Shown piece after piece: positions 35,726 to 46,700 of a stretch of DNA of 64,000 nucleotides (position 1 is the stretch's first letter; each line of letters starts with the position of its first letter). The DNA is from Stanieria cyanosphaera PCC 7437 (GTDB taxonomy: Bacteria > Cyanobacteriota > Cyanobacteriia > Cyanobacteriales > Xenococcaceae). The notes below the pieces were generated by a model. The model made no database searches, had not been told where the DNA came from, and worked only from the letters and a program-made list of their open reading frames with translations. Where the stretch lies: the NCBI RefSeq assembly GCF_000317575.1, contig NC_019748.1, forward strand, positions 3,120,501 through 3,184,500. The letters are read 5' to 3'. The position numbers and the translations under genes are program-made.

Positions 35726-36585
35726 AGTTTCAAGGACTGTTTGTTGGTTTAACTACTTTAGATTTAATTTATTTAGTTACTAAGTTACCTCAAAGTAATC
35801 AAAAAATTGTTGCTTTAGAACAAACTATTGCTTCTGGCGGTCCCGCTACGAATGCTGCCATAACTTTTAGTTGTTTGGGTAATCAAGCTAAATTAATCAG
35901 CGTTATAGGTAACCATCCTCTCAGTCAGCTTATTTATCAAGATTTAAACAATTATTCTGTTGAAATTAATGATTTAGCTCCATCAATATTATCTTCTCCT
36001 CCTTTATCTTCAATTTGTGTGTCACAATCTACAGGAGAAAGAGCAGTAGTCTCGATCAATGCTACTAAAATACAAGCCACCGTTGAACAAATACCAGAAA
36101 ATACTCTCCAGGAAATTGACGTAGTTTTAATTGATGGGCATCAAATTAATCTCAGTGAAATAATTGCACAACAAGCAAAACAAAAAAACATTCCCATTGT
36201 TATCGATGGTGGTAGTTGGAAACCAGGTTTAGAAAACATTTTACCTTACGCTGATTATGTCATCTGTTCGGCGGATTTTTATCCTCCCAACTGTTACAAT
36301 ATCGCCGATGTCTTTACTTACTTAAAAACACTACATATTCCTTATATTGCTATTACTAACGGGGCAGAACAAATTCAATATTGTAGTCAAGAAAATAGTG
36401 GTGAAATACAAGTCAAACCAGTAAAAGTTCTAGACACTTTAGGAGCGGGAGATATTTTTCATGGTGCTTTTTGTCATTATATTCTTCAACAAGAATTTCT
36501 TTCTGCTTTAACTAATGCAGCCACCATAGCTTCTGATTCTTGTCAGTTTTTTGGTACTCGTCAGTTTCAGCAATTTATTCCCTAA
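35722..36585 (+). CDS. PfkB/ribokinase-family sugar kinase
   Basis: A 287-residue kinase. N-terminal LFVGLTTLDLIYLVTKLP and the ASGGPATNAAITFSCLG substrate motif lead to the C-terminal signature DTLGAGDIFHGAF (catalytic Asp in GAGD, ~residue 245). The family phosphorylates sugars or nucleosides; the substrate cannot be read from this sequence. VVIDGGSWKPGLENILPYAD is typical of cyanobacterial members. The start is translationally coupled to the PatA-like gene (ATGA). Confidence 0.88.
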   Translation: MKFQGLFVGLTTLDLIYLVTKLPQSNQKIVALEQTIASGGPATNAAITFSCLGNQAKLISVIGNHPLSQLIYQDLNNYSVEINDLAPSILSSPPLSSICVSQSTGERAVVSINATKIQATVEQIPENTLQEIDVVLIDGHQINLSEIIAQQAKQKNIPIVIDGGSWKPGLENILPYADYVICSADFYPPNCYNIADVFTYLKTLHIPYIAITNGAEQIQYCSQENSGEIQVKPVKVLDTLGAGDIFHGAFCHYILQQEFLSALTNAATIASDSCQFFGTRQFQQFIP

Positions 36586-36708
36586 AAATACTTACATTGC
36601 TAATTATTGTTGAATGTTTTTAAGGTAATCTTTTGCTAAAAATACGGTAGCCTTATTTGTTAAAAAAACTTAAAATTTATTAAAATCTCTCAAAAAAGAC
36701 ATTAATTT

Positions 36709-37899
36709 ATGATTTCTGGTTTTTTTACCCAGTTAAAAGCGGAAAAATTTACAGGTATTGCTAAAATAAGAACTAAAGCTATTAATCGTCGTAATCAATG
36801 GAAAATTTATTTTTACCTTGGTCAAATAACTTGGGTAGATGGAGGCTATCATCCTCAGCGTTCTTGGCGAAGACAGTTTAAAAAATATTGTCCTCAAATT
36901 GACTTTAATGCAATTAATGTTAATTCTTTAAATTCAATAGAACATCAAGAATATTTCTTATTAAAAACTTTACTGGAACGTCAAATAGTTGAATTAGAAC
37001 AAATCAGAAAACTAATTATTAATAAAATCCAAGAAGTTCTCTTTGATATTTTACAGCAAAGTCATGGAGAATCTTTGTGTTTTGAAGTTCAATCTTCATC
37101 TGTTGCTAATTTAACTAAAAATAATTTTCCGATGTCGATTACTTTAGTTGAAATCGAGTCTGTAATTCAACCCTCAACAGTGCTGTGGTTAGAGTGGTTA
37201 CGGCAGGGATTAGGTGATTGCTTGGCTAATAGTGCGCCGATTATTAAAAATCCTTACCAATTATCTCAAGAAGTTCCTGAAGTTGTTTATCAAAACTTTG
37301 TTCGGCTGCTTAATGGTACTAATACTATTAGAGATATAGCTATGAAAATGGATAAAGATTTACTTAAAATAGCTTTGTCTCTAACACTTTATCAAAAGAA
37401 AGGTTTACTAGATTTTATTGACGTTCCCGATTTAATGTTACCCAAATCAAAAAGTGAGCCTTCTGCCAATTCTTTTCAAGCTAAAAAAATCTTATCTGGC
37501 AATCAGCCTCTCATTGTTTGTATTGATGATAGTCCACAAGTCTGTCAAATTATGGAACAGGTTATTACCCAGGTAAACTATCGTTTTTTGGGAATTCAAA
37601 AAGCCTTAGATGCAATTCCTACTTTAATTGATACTAATCCTAATTTGATTTTTTTAGATATTGGAATGCCAATTTTAAATGGTTATGAAGTTTGCGCTCA
37701 AATTAAAAAAGTTTCTAAATTAAAAGATATACCAGTAATTATGTTAACTGGAAGTGATGGAGTTTTAGATCGAGTCAAAGCAAAAGTTGTGGGAAGTGTT
37801 GATTTTATTAATAAACCGATCAATTCGGAGGAAATTCTCAAGACTATTAATAAATTTACCAAAGAAAAACAGCCACAAGTAAGTTTAAGTATTAATTAA
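36709..37899 (+). CDS. PatA-like response regulator (PixG/PtxA type)
   Basis: A 396-residue protein with a PatA N-terminal module (residues ~1-250) and a C-terminal CheY-like receiver (~265-385: LIVCIDDSPQVCQIMEQ, phospho-acceptor Asp317 in LIFLDIGMPILNG, Thr in VIMLTGSDG, Lys in INKPI). In Synechocystis and Nostoc the equivalent gene heads the phototaxis operon (PixG, PtxA), and here too it is followed by cheY, cheW, mcp and cheA homologues. I give no symbol because PixG and PtxA orthology cannot be resolved from sequence alone. Confidence 0.9.
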   Translation: MISGFFTQLKAEKFTGIAKIRTKAINRRNQWKIYFYLGQITWVDGGYHPQRSWRRQFKKYCPQIDFNAINVNSLNSIEHQEYFLLKTLLERQIVELEQIRKLIINKIQEVLFDILQQSHGESLCFEVQSSSVANLTKNNFPMSITLVEIESVIQPSTVLWLEWLRQGLGDCLANSAPIIKNPYQLSQEVPEVVYQNFVRLLNGTNTIRDIAMKMDKDLLKIALSLTLYQKKGLLDFIDVPDLMLPKSKSEPSANSFQAKKILSGNQPLIVCIDDSPQVCQIMEQVITQVNYRFLGIQKALDAIPTLIDTNPNLIFLDIGMPILNGYEVCAQIKKVSKLKDIPVIMLTGSDGVLDRVKAKVVGSVDFINKPINSEEILKTINKFTKEKQPQVSLSIN

Positions 37900-37928
37900 A
37901 ATTTTTATTGTTTTCAAAGCTTAATAGA

Positions 37929-37971
37929 GCAATCAGCTAGTCTTCAACGCTCAAAGAAGTCCGCTGGCGCA
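37929..37971 (+). repeat. Dispersed repeat, second copy
   Basis: GCAATCAGCTAGTCTTCAAC... through GCTGGCGCA matches 32708-32749 over ~22 bp at the left and 9-10 bp at the right. It lies in the gap between the PatA-like regulator and the cheY homologue, where the sequence is unusually G+C-rich up to ~38010. Confidence 0.5.
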
Positions 37972-38113
37972 TACGCGAGAGGTTCACTCCCTTCGGTCGC
38001 GGTCGCAATGTTAACCCCATTATTTATTTTGAAGCAGTTTTGTTAATTAAAAAACATTTTGGGGAATTCTATTAATAAATATATTTTATGTTCTGGTTGC
38101 GGAGTAAATCACG

Positions 38114-38479
38114 ATGAACAAAGTCTTGGTAGTCGATGACAGTTTAACTGACAGAAAAGTTGTGAGTGCTTATCTTGAACAAGCTGGTTTAACGGTACTA
38201 GATGCGAGTAGTGCCGAAGAGGCAATGGACAAACTAACTCAATATCAACCTAGTTTAATTGTCCTCGATGTCGTGATGGGAGGAAAAAGTGGTTTTGAGA
38301 TGTGTCGCACTCTTAAAGCTGAACAAAGTACTAAACCAATTCCAATTATTCTTTGCTCTTCTAAATCAACTGAAGCTGACAAAATGTGGGGTAATGTTGT
38401 CGGTGCAGACGCTTATTTAACTAAACCTGTTAATCGTGATGAACTTATTAACAAAGTTAAGCAACTGATTAACCGTTAG
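38114..38479 (+). CDS. CheY-like response regulator (PixH type)
   Basis: A 121-residue single receiver domain with acidic pocket VVDDS (Asp8, Asp9), phospho-acceptor Asp52 in LIVLDVVMGG, Ser in ILCSSKS and Lys in YLTKPV. It should shuttle the phosphate signal from the hybrid CheA to the pilus machinery. It is the second gene of the Che-like operon, 15 bp before the cheW homologue. A ribosome-binding GGAG lies ~12 bp ahead of its ATG. Confidence 0.93.
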   Translation: MNKVLVVDDSLTDRKVVSAYLEQAGLTVLDASSAEEAMDKLTQYQPSLIVLDVVMGGKSGFEMCRTLKAEQSTKPIPIILCSSKSTEADKMWGNVVGADAYLTKPVNRDELINKVKQLINR

Positions 38480-38493
38480 AACGATAAATAATT

Positions 38494-39039
38494 ATGTTAA
38501 GTCTGTCTCAATCTAATTCTTTAGCTTTGAATTTAGGTATCAAGACAAATAATTCATCTAATCGCCAACGACTCCGCAAATTTTTACAATTTCAACTAGC
38601 TGAATCAAAAGTAAATCGAGCTTTACTAGAAGCAGAGTTAGTTACTGAAATTATTACCATTTCTTCTACCGAAATTTTACCTGTTCCCCAGATGCTTTAT
38701 TGTGTTTTGGGGATTTATAGTTGGCGCAGTGAAATGCTGTGGATTGTAGATTTGGAAAATCTTTTAGGCTATCCTTCTGTTTTATTTTCCGACGCAGCAG
38801 TCACAGAAGCAAAAAGTTTAATGACAATGATTGTACAGTTTCAAGGACAAGCATTAGGTTTAGTTGTTTCTGCTGTCGATAATATTGTTCAGTTAGATTT
38901 GGAAGAATTTAAATCACCTTCTCCAGAGTTGTTTTCTAATGATGTGCTGCCATTTTTAAGCAGTTATTTTAATAGCAGCCACAATGAAATTATGATGCTC
39001 CTCGATACGGCGGAAATATTTCATTTTTTCAATTTATGA
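38494..39039 (+). CDS. CheW-like adaptor (PixI type)
   Basis: A 181-residue protein with a CheW-like beta-barrel domain (~residues 55-175: EILPVPQMLYCVLGIYSWR, MLWIVDLENLLGYPS, GLVVSAVDNIVQLDLEEF). It couples the chemoreceptor to CheA. The N-terminal ~45 residues are an unconserved polar extension. It sits 15 bp after cheY and 99 bp before the receptor gene. Confidence 0.85.
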   Translation: MLSLSQSNSLALNLGIKTNNSSNRQRLRKFLQFQLAESKVNRALLEAELVTEIITISSTEILPVPQMLYCVLGIYSWRSEMLWIVDLENLLGYPSVLFSDAAVTEAKSLMTMIVQFQGQALGLVVSAVDNIVQLDLEEFKSPSPELFSNDVLPFLSSYFNSSHNEIMMLLDTAEIFHFFNL

Positions 39040-39138
39040 ATTATGAAAATTCTTTTCTGGAGATTGTTCTGAGGCTCAGAATTTTCTCTTGAGCGCAAAT
39101 TTAAGACAAGAGATCTTTACTAAGACAAAGCAAGAATT

Positions 39139-42100
39139 ATGAATACAGCAAATACTACCGCTAATAGTAATCCAGCAAATTCCACCTCTCAACAAGATAC
39201 TCTTGAAAAAATTAAGAATAATGTTTTAAAGCAAACTAGAGAACGACTTCGCCAAGTTATTCAAACTATTCGTCAATCTTCAAATAGTCGCGAAAGTCTT
39301 TTAAATCAGACAACAACTGCGATTTGTGAAGAATTAGCAGCTAGTCGGGTACTGATTTATCAATTTGAGGATGAGAACAACGGGAAAGTTATTATGGAGT
39401 CAGGGAAGATTGATTGGACTCCAATGCAAAATGAAACTTTACCCTGTCTTTGTTTTGGAGTCGGCAGTGCAGCAGATTATCAACAAAAAGAAATTGTAGC
39501 TATTTCTCATGTCAAACAAACTAGACTAACTCCTTATCAGCAACAGTTATTAGAAAAGTTTCAAGTTCAAGCTTCTCTTGCTTTGCCTATTTGTCTGAAT
39601 CATCAGGTTTGGGGATTGGTAGTAATTCATCAATGCGATCGCCCTAGAAAATGGCAAGAAGAAGAAATTAATTTGCTTTGCCAATGGACAAATGAATTAA
39701 CTATTGCTCTACAACCACTAGAATTACGCTGGGAACTGCAACAACAACTAGAACGGGAAAAAACTACTGCTAAAGTAATTGAAAAGATTCAGCAGTCTCA
39801 AGATTTACCAGATATTTTTCGTACTGCTACCCAAGAAGTCAAAAAACTCTTAAGATGCGATCGCGTCATCGTCTATCAATTTAATCCCGACTGGACTGGA
39901 TTGGTTGTTGCCGAATCAGTAGGTAGTGGTTGGGTTTCTTTGTTAGTCGAGCAAAATAATGATGACGTTCTTAGTGGCGATCGCATTCAGTTAGATCGTT
40001 GTCTGCTCAGAAATTGGTCGAAAGAAACCAAAGCGGATATTGTTGAACCTGATAGTTTTCTCAAGCAAACTCAGGGAGGAAGATATACTCGCGGACAAAA
40101 GTTTACAGCAGTAGATAACATCTATACCAAAGACTTTCCTGACTGTTATATTCAATCTCTTGAAAAATATCAAGCTAAAGCCTATTTAATCGTACCGATT
40201 TTTCAAAAAAACACACTTTGGGGGTTACTGGGAGCATATCAAAATGATGGTATGCGAGTCTGGCAACAATCTGAAATTAATTTCATGTTACAAATAGCTA
40301 CTCCTTTAGCAGTGGCAATCCAAAGAGCAGAATTTATCAGCGATCTTGAAGCAAAAAATCAACAAGATCAAGCCGTTAATCAAATTGTGGATCGTATCCG
40401 TCACTCTCTTAAGCTCACGGATATTTTCCGTAATGCCACTCAAGAAGTAAAGAAAATCCTCAAGAGCGATCGCGTGGTAGTATATCGTTTTAATCCTGAC
40501 TGGAGTGGGGAAGTAGTAGCTGAATCATTTAATTCTCAATGGGTTTCTGTAATGGAAATTCAAGAAACTGATGAAACTCTCTACAGTACCGAAATGAGTG
40601 CAGATGACCGATGTACGTTGAAATATCTCGAATCTGGTTCTGCTCTTGATAGCGATACTTATTTTATGGAAACCCAAGGAGGCAAGTATACGAAAGGAAA
40701 GAAATTCCAAGTAGTAAATGATGTCTATCAAGCGGGATTTTCTGCTTGTTATTTACAATCTCTCGAAAAATATCAGGCAAAAGCTTATATTATTGTACCT
40801 TTGTTTCAAGAAGGACAACTATGGGGTTTACTCGCTACTTATCAAAATGACGCTCCTCGTACTTGGAAAAAATCGGAAGTAGATTTAATGCTCAAAATTG
40901 CTCCTCAATTGAGTATTGCCTTACAACAAGCACAAAAATCAGAACAACTAGCCAAAACTGTGGTTAGACAAAAAACGATCGCACGAATGGTTGATCGGAT
41001 GCAACAAGCAACGACAGTAGACGAAGTTGTTAATATTGCTACCAAAGAAACTCGCAAACTTTTAGCAGTTGAACTAACCACCATCTATCGTTTTAACTCC
41101 GACTGGAGTGGAGAAACTATTGTTGAAATTGCTGCGAATGCTGATGTCAAATCGATCAAAGCAGCAATTAATAACGACCCCTATTTACAAAAAAATCAGG
41201 GTGGCAGATATCGACGCAATGAGTATCGAGTAGTTCATAATACCGCTCAAGCTGGTTTGGAAGAATGTCGGCTCGAAATTTTAGAACAATTAGGGATTAA
41301 AGCTTATATCTCCATGCCGATTTTTGTCGATCAGCAACTGTGGGGAATTATTAGTGTTTATCAATCCCTAACTAGGGTGTGGGACGAAGAAGAAATCGAA
41401 ACCCTCAAACAAATTGGAACTCAAACAGGATTAGCGATTCAACAAACCGAATACGTTAATGAATTACAAACCCAAACTCAGCAAGAAAAAACCATCTCTG
41501 CCATTGTAGATCGCATTCGTGGCTCTCTTAAACTCAAAGAAATTTTCCGTAACGCCACTCAAGAAGTGAGAAAATTACTCAAATGCGATCGCGTGATTGT
41601 TTATCGTTTTCTTCCTGATTGGAGTGGGGAAGTTTTAGCCGAATCGGTTGGTTCGCAATGGGTTTCGGTGATGGAAATCCAAGAAACTGACGAAACTCTC
41701 TACAGTGCCGAAATGAGTAATGATGACCGCTGTACTCTAAAGTATTTAGAAGCAGGTTCGGCTCTTGATAACGATACCTATTTTATCGATACCAAAGGCG
41801 GAGATTATGCCAAAGGTAAAAAATTCCAAGTAGTTAATGATGTTTCTACTGCGGGTTTTTCTTCTTGTTATCTGCAATCTTTAGAAAAGTATCAAGCTAA
41901 AGCTTACATCATCGTTCCCATCTTTCAAGACAATAAACTATGGGGTTTATTTGCTGTCTATCAAAATTCTGGTGTGCGTAACTGGAAGGCTTCAGAAGTT
42001 ACTTTAATGCTCAAAATTGCCCCACAACTAAGTATTGCGATTCAACAAGCAGAAAAATCAGAAAAATTAGAAAAAACGGCTAAAAGAGAGCGAGGTTTAA

Positions 42101-43644
42101 CTAAACTACTTGAAAAAATCCAAGAAGTTCAAACTCAAGTCAAAATTTACCAAATTACTACCCAAGAAGCTCGTCAGTTACTCAATTTAGACCGCGTTAC
42201 CATCTATCGTTTTAATGCTGATGGCAGTGGAAAATTTGTCGGCGAATCTCTGCTTGGGAATGGGTTAATTTGTCTTGACAATCCTTCTTTTCTCAAAGAT
42301 ATCTATACCTATTTACAAGAAAGCGAAGGAATCATTTATCAAAACAATCAATCTTTGGCAGTGGCTGATATTTACAAAGCTGGTTATGACTCCTACTACC
42401 TAGAGTTACTTCAGCAACTAGAAGCTAAAGCCTACATGATTGCTCCGATTTTTGTCGAACAAAAACTTTGGGGTTTATTGGGAGCTTATCAAAACACTAA
42501 TACTCGTCAATGGGAAGAAGATGAAATTAACGCTCTCAAACAAGTAGGTTTACAAATTGGGGTTGCGCTGCAAAAAATTGCTTACCTAGAACAAGTCAAG
42601 ATTCAATCAGACAACCTTGCCCAAACTTTAGCACGGGAAAAAGCAGCCAAAGAGCGATTACAACAACAAGCAGTAGAAATGCTCCGTACCGTTCGACCAG
42701 CTTTTAGTGGTGACTTAACTGTTAGAGCGATCGTTACAGAAGATGAAATCGGTACAATTGCTGGAGCTTACAACACTACTCTTGATTCTCTCAAAGATAT
42801 TGTGATCCAAGTCCAAAAAGCTGTAGAACAAGTAGTTTATACAACTGGGGATAGTAGCGTTGCTGTTGAAGGTTTATCCAAACAAGCCCAACAACAATTA
42901 CAAGAGCTACAACAAGCCTTAGAACGAATTCAAGCCATGATCGAAGCTTCTACTATTACCACTCAAAATGCCCAAAAAGTAGAAGTTGCCATTGAGCAAG
43001 CCAATCAAACAGTTCAATCGGGCGATCGCGCTATGAATAATACGGTTGAAAGTATTCTTGGTATTCGTCAAACTGTTGCTGATGCTGGTAAACGAGTTAA
43101 ACGTCTCAGTGAGTCTTCACAAAAAATCTCGAAAGTAGTTAGTTTAATTAGTTCTTTTGCTACTCAAACCAATCTTTTAGCTCTTAATGCTGCTTTAGAA
43201 GCGACTCGTGCAGGAGAATATGGTAAGGGATTTGCCGTAGTAGCCGATGAAGTCCGCAATCTTTCCTTGCAATCATCGGAAGCGACTACCGAAATTGAAA
43301 AGCTAGTCAGAGAAATTCAGGAAGAAACTCAAGAAGTTGCTGCTGCTATGGATGCAGGAGTTCAACAGGTTGCTGAAGGAACGAGTCTCGTCAATGAAAC
43401 TCGCAATAGTTTAAATGCTATTGTGGTAGCCACTGCCGAAATTCGGGAATTAGTTCAGGGAATTACCTCAGCAGCTAATGCTCAAACCCAACAAGCAGAA
43501 TCTGTTACCAAAGTAATGGGACAAGTAGCAGAAATTGCTAGCGGTACTTCTAATGATTCTCGCAAAATTTCTAGTTCTTTCCATCAACTACAACAACTAG
43601 CTCAAAATCTCCAAGCTAGAGTTGCTCAATTCAAAGTTAATTAA
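39139..43644 (+). CDS. Six-GAF chemoreceptor with cyanobacteriochrome domains (PixJ/PtxD type)
   Basis: A 1501-residue methyl-accepting chemotaxis protein. I count six GAF domains (~45-195, 220-400, 415-600, 615-775, 790-975, 990-1145), then a HAMP-like segment ([19 protein letters not shown], ~1180-1225) and an MCP signalling domain (~1240-1500, hairpin tip [19 protein letters not shown]). The bilin-binding Cys position is filled in GAF2 (C336, CY), GAF3 (C537, CY), GAF4 (C710, CR) and GAF5 (C910, CY), absent in GAF1, and YY in GAF6. GAF2, 3 and 5 have a second Cys (C288, C492, C865) in a long insert. No membrane segment is seen. This is the expected light receptor for phototaxis, as in PtxD of Nostoc punctiforme. 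Which GAFs bind chromophore is not proven. Confidence 0.92.
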   Translation: MNTANTTANSNPANSTSQQDTLEKIKNNVLKQTRERLRQVIQTIRQSSNSRESLLNQTTTAICEELAASRVLIYQFEDENNGKVIMESGKIDWTPMQNETLPCLCFGVGSAADYQQKEIVAISHVKQTRLTPYQQQLLEKFQVQASLALPICLNHQVWGLVVIHQCDRPRKWQEEEINLLCQWTNELTIALQPLELRWELQQQLEREKTTAKVIEKIQQSQDLPDIFRTATQEVKKLLRCDRVIVYQFNPDWTGLVVAESVGSGWVSLLVEQNNDDVLSGDRIQLDRCLLRNWSKETKADIVEPDSFLKQTQGGRYTRGQKFTAVDNIYTKDFPDCYIQSLEKYQAKAYLIVPIFQKNTLWGLLGAYQNDGMRVWQQSEINFMLQIATPLAVAIQRAEFISDLEAKNQQDQAVNQIVDRIRHSLKLTDIFRNATQEVKKILKSDRVVVYRFNPDWSGEVVAESFNSQWVSVMEIQETDETLYSTEMSADDRCTLKYLESGSALDSDTYFMETQGGKYTKGKKFQVVNDVYQAGFSACYLQSLEKYQAKAYIIVPLFQEGQLWGLLATYQNDAPRTWKKSEVDLMLKIAPQLSIALQQAQKSEQLAKTVVRQKTIARMVDRMQQATTVDEVVNIATKETRKLLAVELTTIYRFNSDWSGETIVEIAANADVKSIKAAINNDPYLQKNQGGRYRRNEYRVVHNTAQAGLEECRLEILEQLGIKAYISMPIFVDQQLWGIISVYQSLTRVWDEEEIETLKQIGTQTGLAIQQTEYVNELQTQTQQEKTISAIVDRIRGSLKLKEIFRNATQEVRKLLKCDRVIVYRFLPDWSGEVLAESVGSQWVSVMEIQETDETLYSAEMSNDDRCTLKYLEAGSALDNDTYFIDTKGGDYAKGKKFQVVNDVSTAGFSSCYLQSLEKYQAKAYIIVPIFQDNKLWGLFAVYQNSGVRNWKASEVTLMLKIAPQLSIAIQQAEKSEKLEKTAKRERGLTKLLEKIQEVQTQVKIYQITTQEARQLLNLDRVTIYRFNADGSGKFVGESLLGNGLICLDNPSFLKDIYTYLQESEGIIYQNNQSLAVADIYKAGYDSYYLELLQQLEAKAYMIAPIFVEQKLWGLLGAYQNTNTRQWEEDEINALKQVGLQIGVALQKIAYLEQVKIQSDNLAQTLAREKAAKERLQQQAVEMLRTVRPAFSGDLTVRAIVTEDEIGTIAGAYNTTLDSLKDIVIQVQKAVEQVVYTTGDSSVAVEGLSKQAQQQLQELQQALERIQAMIEASTITTQNAQKVEVAIEQANQTVQSGDRAMNNTVESILGIRQTVADAGKRVKRLSESSQKISKVVSLISSFATQTNLLALNAALEATRAGEYGKGFAVVADEVRNLSLQSSEATTEIEKLVREIQEETQEVAAAMDAGVQQVAEGTSLVNETRNSLNAIVVATAEIRELVQGITSAANAQTQQAESVTKVMGQVAEIASGTSNDSRKISSSFHQLQQLAQNLQARVAQFKVN

Positions 43645-43736
43645 TTTTTCTATTCTGAATTTTGAAATGGACAACCTACTATCTGTTTCAAAGTTCAGAT
43701 TTTTTTCTTGTTTATCAGCAATTTACTAAAAAAAAG

Positions 43737-46700
43737 ATGATTACTGACCCTGATATTCGCGATCGAGCTTATCAGTATTTCCTTGAAGAAGCTCCTGCAT
43801 TACTAGAAACTATTGAAGAAGAAATTTTTGCTCTCAATAGTGACTCCATAGACGCTAAAACCAGACCTTTAAGAGTAAATACCTTAATGCGAGCAACTCA
43901 TACTCTCAAAGGAGGTGCAGCCAATGTAGGGTTAGAAACCATCAAAACTGTAGCTCATTCAATGGAGGATGTCTTTAAAGCTCTTTATAATCCTGATTTA
44001 GTTATTGATGCTGAAATCAAAAAACTTTTATACGAAAGCTATGAGTGCCTTCGGATTCCTTTGACCGCAGAATTAAGTAAAACTTCAATTGATCGCAGTG
44101 AAATTTTAGACCGTACTGCTACTGTTTTTGCTCAATTACAAGAGAAATTTGGTGATTATCTAGTCGATCAAGATGCCTTTCCTACTTCAGCAGAATTAGG
44201 TTTAGATGTAGTTGAATCTTTCTTTCAAGCAGTTATTCCTGAACGAATTCAAGAACTGTCTATCGCTTTAGCTGCTGCTAATCCTCAACACATTGCTGAA
44301 ACATTACAACTGCAAGCCGATATTTTTCTAGGTTTAGCGGAATCTTTAGAATTACCTGGTTTTGGTGAAATAGCTAAAACAATTTTAACTGCCCTACAAC
44401 AGTACCCTCAACGTGCAGAAGAAATCGCTGAACTAGCGATCGCGAATCTACGCCAAGCTCAACAACAAGTTTTAAATGGCGATCGCGCTTTGGGGGGACA
44501 ACCTTCCGAAGCTCTTTTACAACTACTCAATCATTCTGTTTCACCTAAATTAGAAGAACTTTGGTTGCCACGATCTGAGCAAGATGAACCATTTATTGAA
44601 ATTAATGCTGAAGAGGCTGAAGATTTTTCCAATGATTTTGAAACTGACACAGAATTAACGATTATTCAACTCAACATTGCTACTGAGTCTTCTGAAGAAA
44701 ATCATCCTAGTGAATTATTGAGTGAAATTTGGGGTGAAGAAATAGTTTCAGAGCCTGAATCTATCGATGATACCATTATCCAAACTGATGAAATTATTAC
44801 TTCTCAAGCTCAACAATCAGAATCAGAACCATCTTTAGATAAAGAAATTAATCATAACCAAGCAGAAGAAACCATTGCTCAAGTTACTTTAGAATCTGAT
44901 CAAATTCAACCAGAAACTATTGAGGTAGATTCCCTACCTACCACCATAGCTAAAATTGGTAATATCAGTAAACAATCTTCTACTAATAAAACTCCAAATA
45001 ATCAAACCGTCAGAGTTCATTTAGAATCTTTAGAAAAGTTAAACGATTTAATTGGAGAATTATTAATTAATCAAAATCAAAATGTCTCCAAAGACGAAGA
45101 AATTTATAATGCTATTCAAAAATTAGTTGAACAAATTAATCATAACGAACAAATAATTAATCAATTAATCGATCTGGCTGATGAAATTTCTTTATCAGAA
45201 CAACAACAAAAAATCTTACAAGAATTACCAGAAAAATTAACTCAAATTACTAATCAATCTAATTTTCTGATTCAATCTTCTCAAAAAATTGAGCGGAATA
45301 AACAATTAAATCAATTACTACAACAGGCAACAGATAGTAATTCTCACTTAGCTCGTATCGCCGATCATCTCAAAAACTTTAACAAACAATCGAGAAATAA
45401 CGTTCAAAAACAACAACGTATGTTGTTAAACATGAGAGATGAATTAATCGAAACCAGAATGTCTCCTCTGGGTAGAATTTTCAATCGTTTTCCTCGTTTA
45501 ATTGAACAGTTATTAACTTCTTACGATAAACAAGTAGACTTAAAAATTAGTGGTAGTCATGTTCTAGTTGATAAAGCAGTCGAAGAAAAACTCTACGATC
45601 CTTTATTACATCTCATTCGTAATGCTTTTGATCATGGCATTGAATCTCCCGCAGCACGTTCTCAGAGTGGTAAACCATCCAAAGGAACTATCGAACTTAG
45701 AGCTTATTATCAAGGTAATCAAACTATCATTGAAGTAAAAGATGATGGACAAGGATTAAACCTGGAAAAAATCAAACAACGTGGAATTGAAAGAAATTTA
45801 ATCACACCTCAACAAGCAAATAGTTCTAATCCTAGTCAACTCTTAGAACTGCTATTTGAACCAGGATTTTCCACTGCGGATCGAGTTAGTGATCTTTCTG
45901 GTAGAGGTGTTGGATTAGATGTAGTTCGTTCTCAAATTGAAGCTATTAACGGTGCGATCGCGATTGAATCTACTCCCAATCAGGGGACAATTTTTGCTTT
46001 ACAAATACCATTGACTTTAACTATTGCTAAGTTAATGTTAACCCAAGCCAAGGGAATGACTTATGCCCTCTTAATTGATTCGATTGAAAGAATTGTGATT
46101 CCTACTTCTAATCAAGTCAAAATCTTTGAAGGACAAAAAGTATTACATTGGGAACACAATGGTAACAATGAAATTATTCCTGTGCGTAGTTTAGCTAGTT
46201 TGATGGAATACTGCCGAACTACTCAACAACAAACTGATTTATCCCAAGAAAATGAATACAAACCAATTTTACTACTTCATCGTCAAGGAGGCTTGCTCGG
46301 TTTAGAAGTAGATCGAGTTTTAGGAGAACAAGAATTAGTCATTCGTCCTTTGGGTAGTGCGATCGCACCCCCTCGATATGTTTATGGTTGTAGTATTTTA
46401 AAAGACAGTAGTTTAACTTTAGTTATTGATGGCGCAGCTTTACACAGAGAATTTGAATATCGTAGTTTGTCCCTCAATCAACGCTCTTTTTTAGGCACTC
46501 AAACTCAACGAGCTTTGCCTTCTGAATCTGAGCAATCCCAACCACTTTTAGAAAGTTCCTCAGCTTCGGAGATAATTTCACAAACTTTACTAGTGGTAGA
46601 TGATTCTTCTAGTTTGAGGCAAACTATTGCTATGTCTCTGCAAAAAATTAGTAATCAAGTAATTCAAGCTGAAAATGGACTGAATGCGCTAGAAAAGTTA

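Noticed and set aside
43662-43736. Upstream extension of the hybrid CheA
   Set aside because: The added 25 residues (MKWTTYYLFQSSDFF...) do not resemble the start of an HPt domain, whereas the ATG at 43737 leads straight into it.
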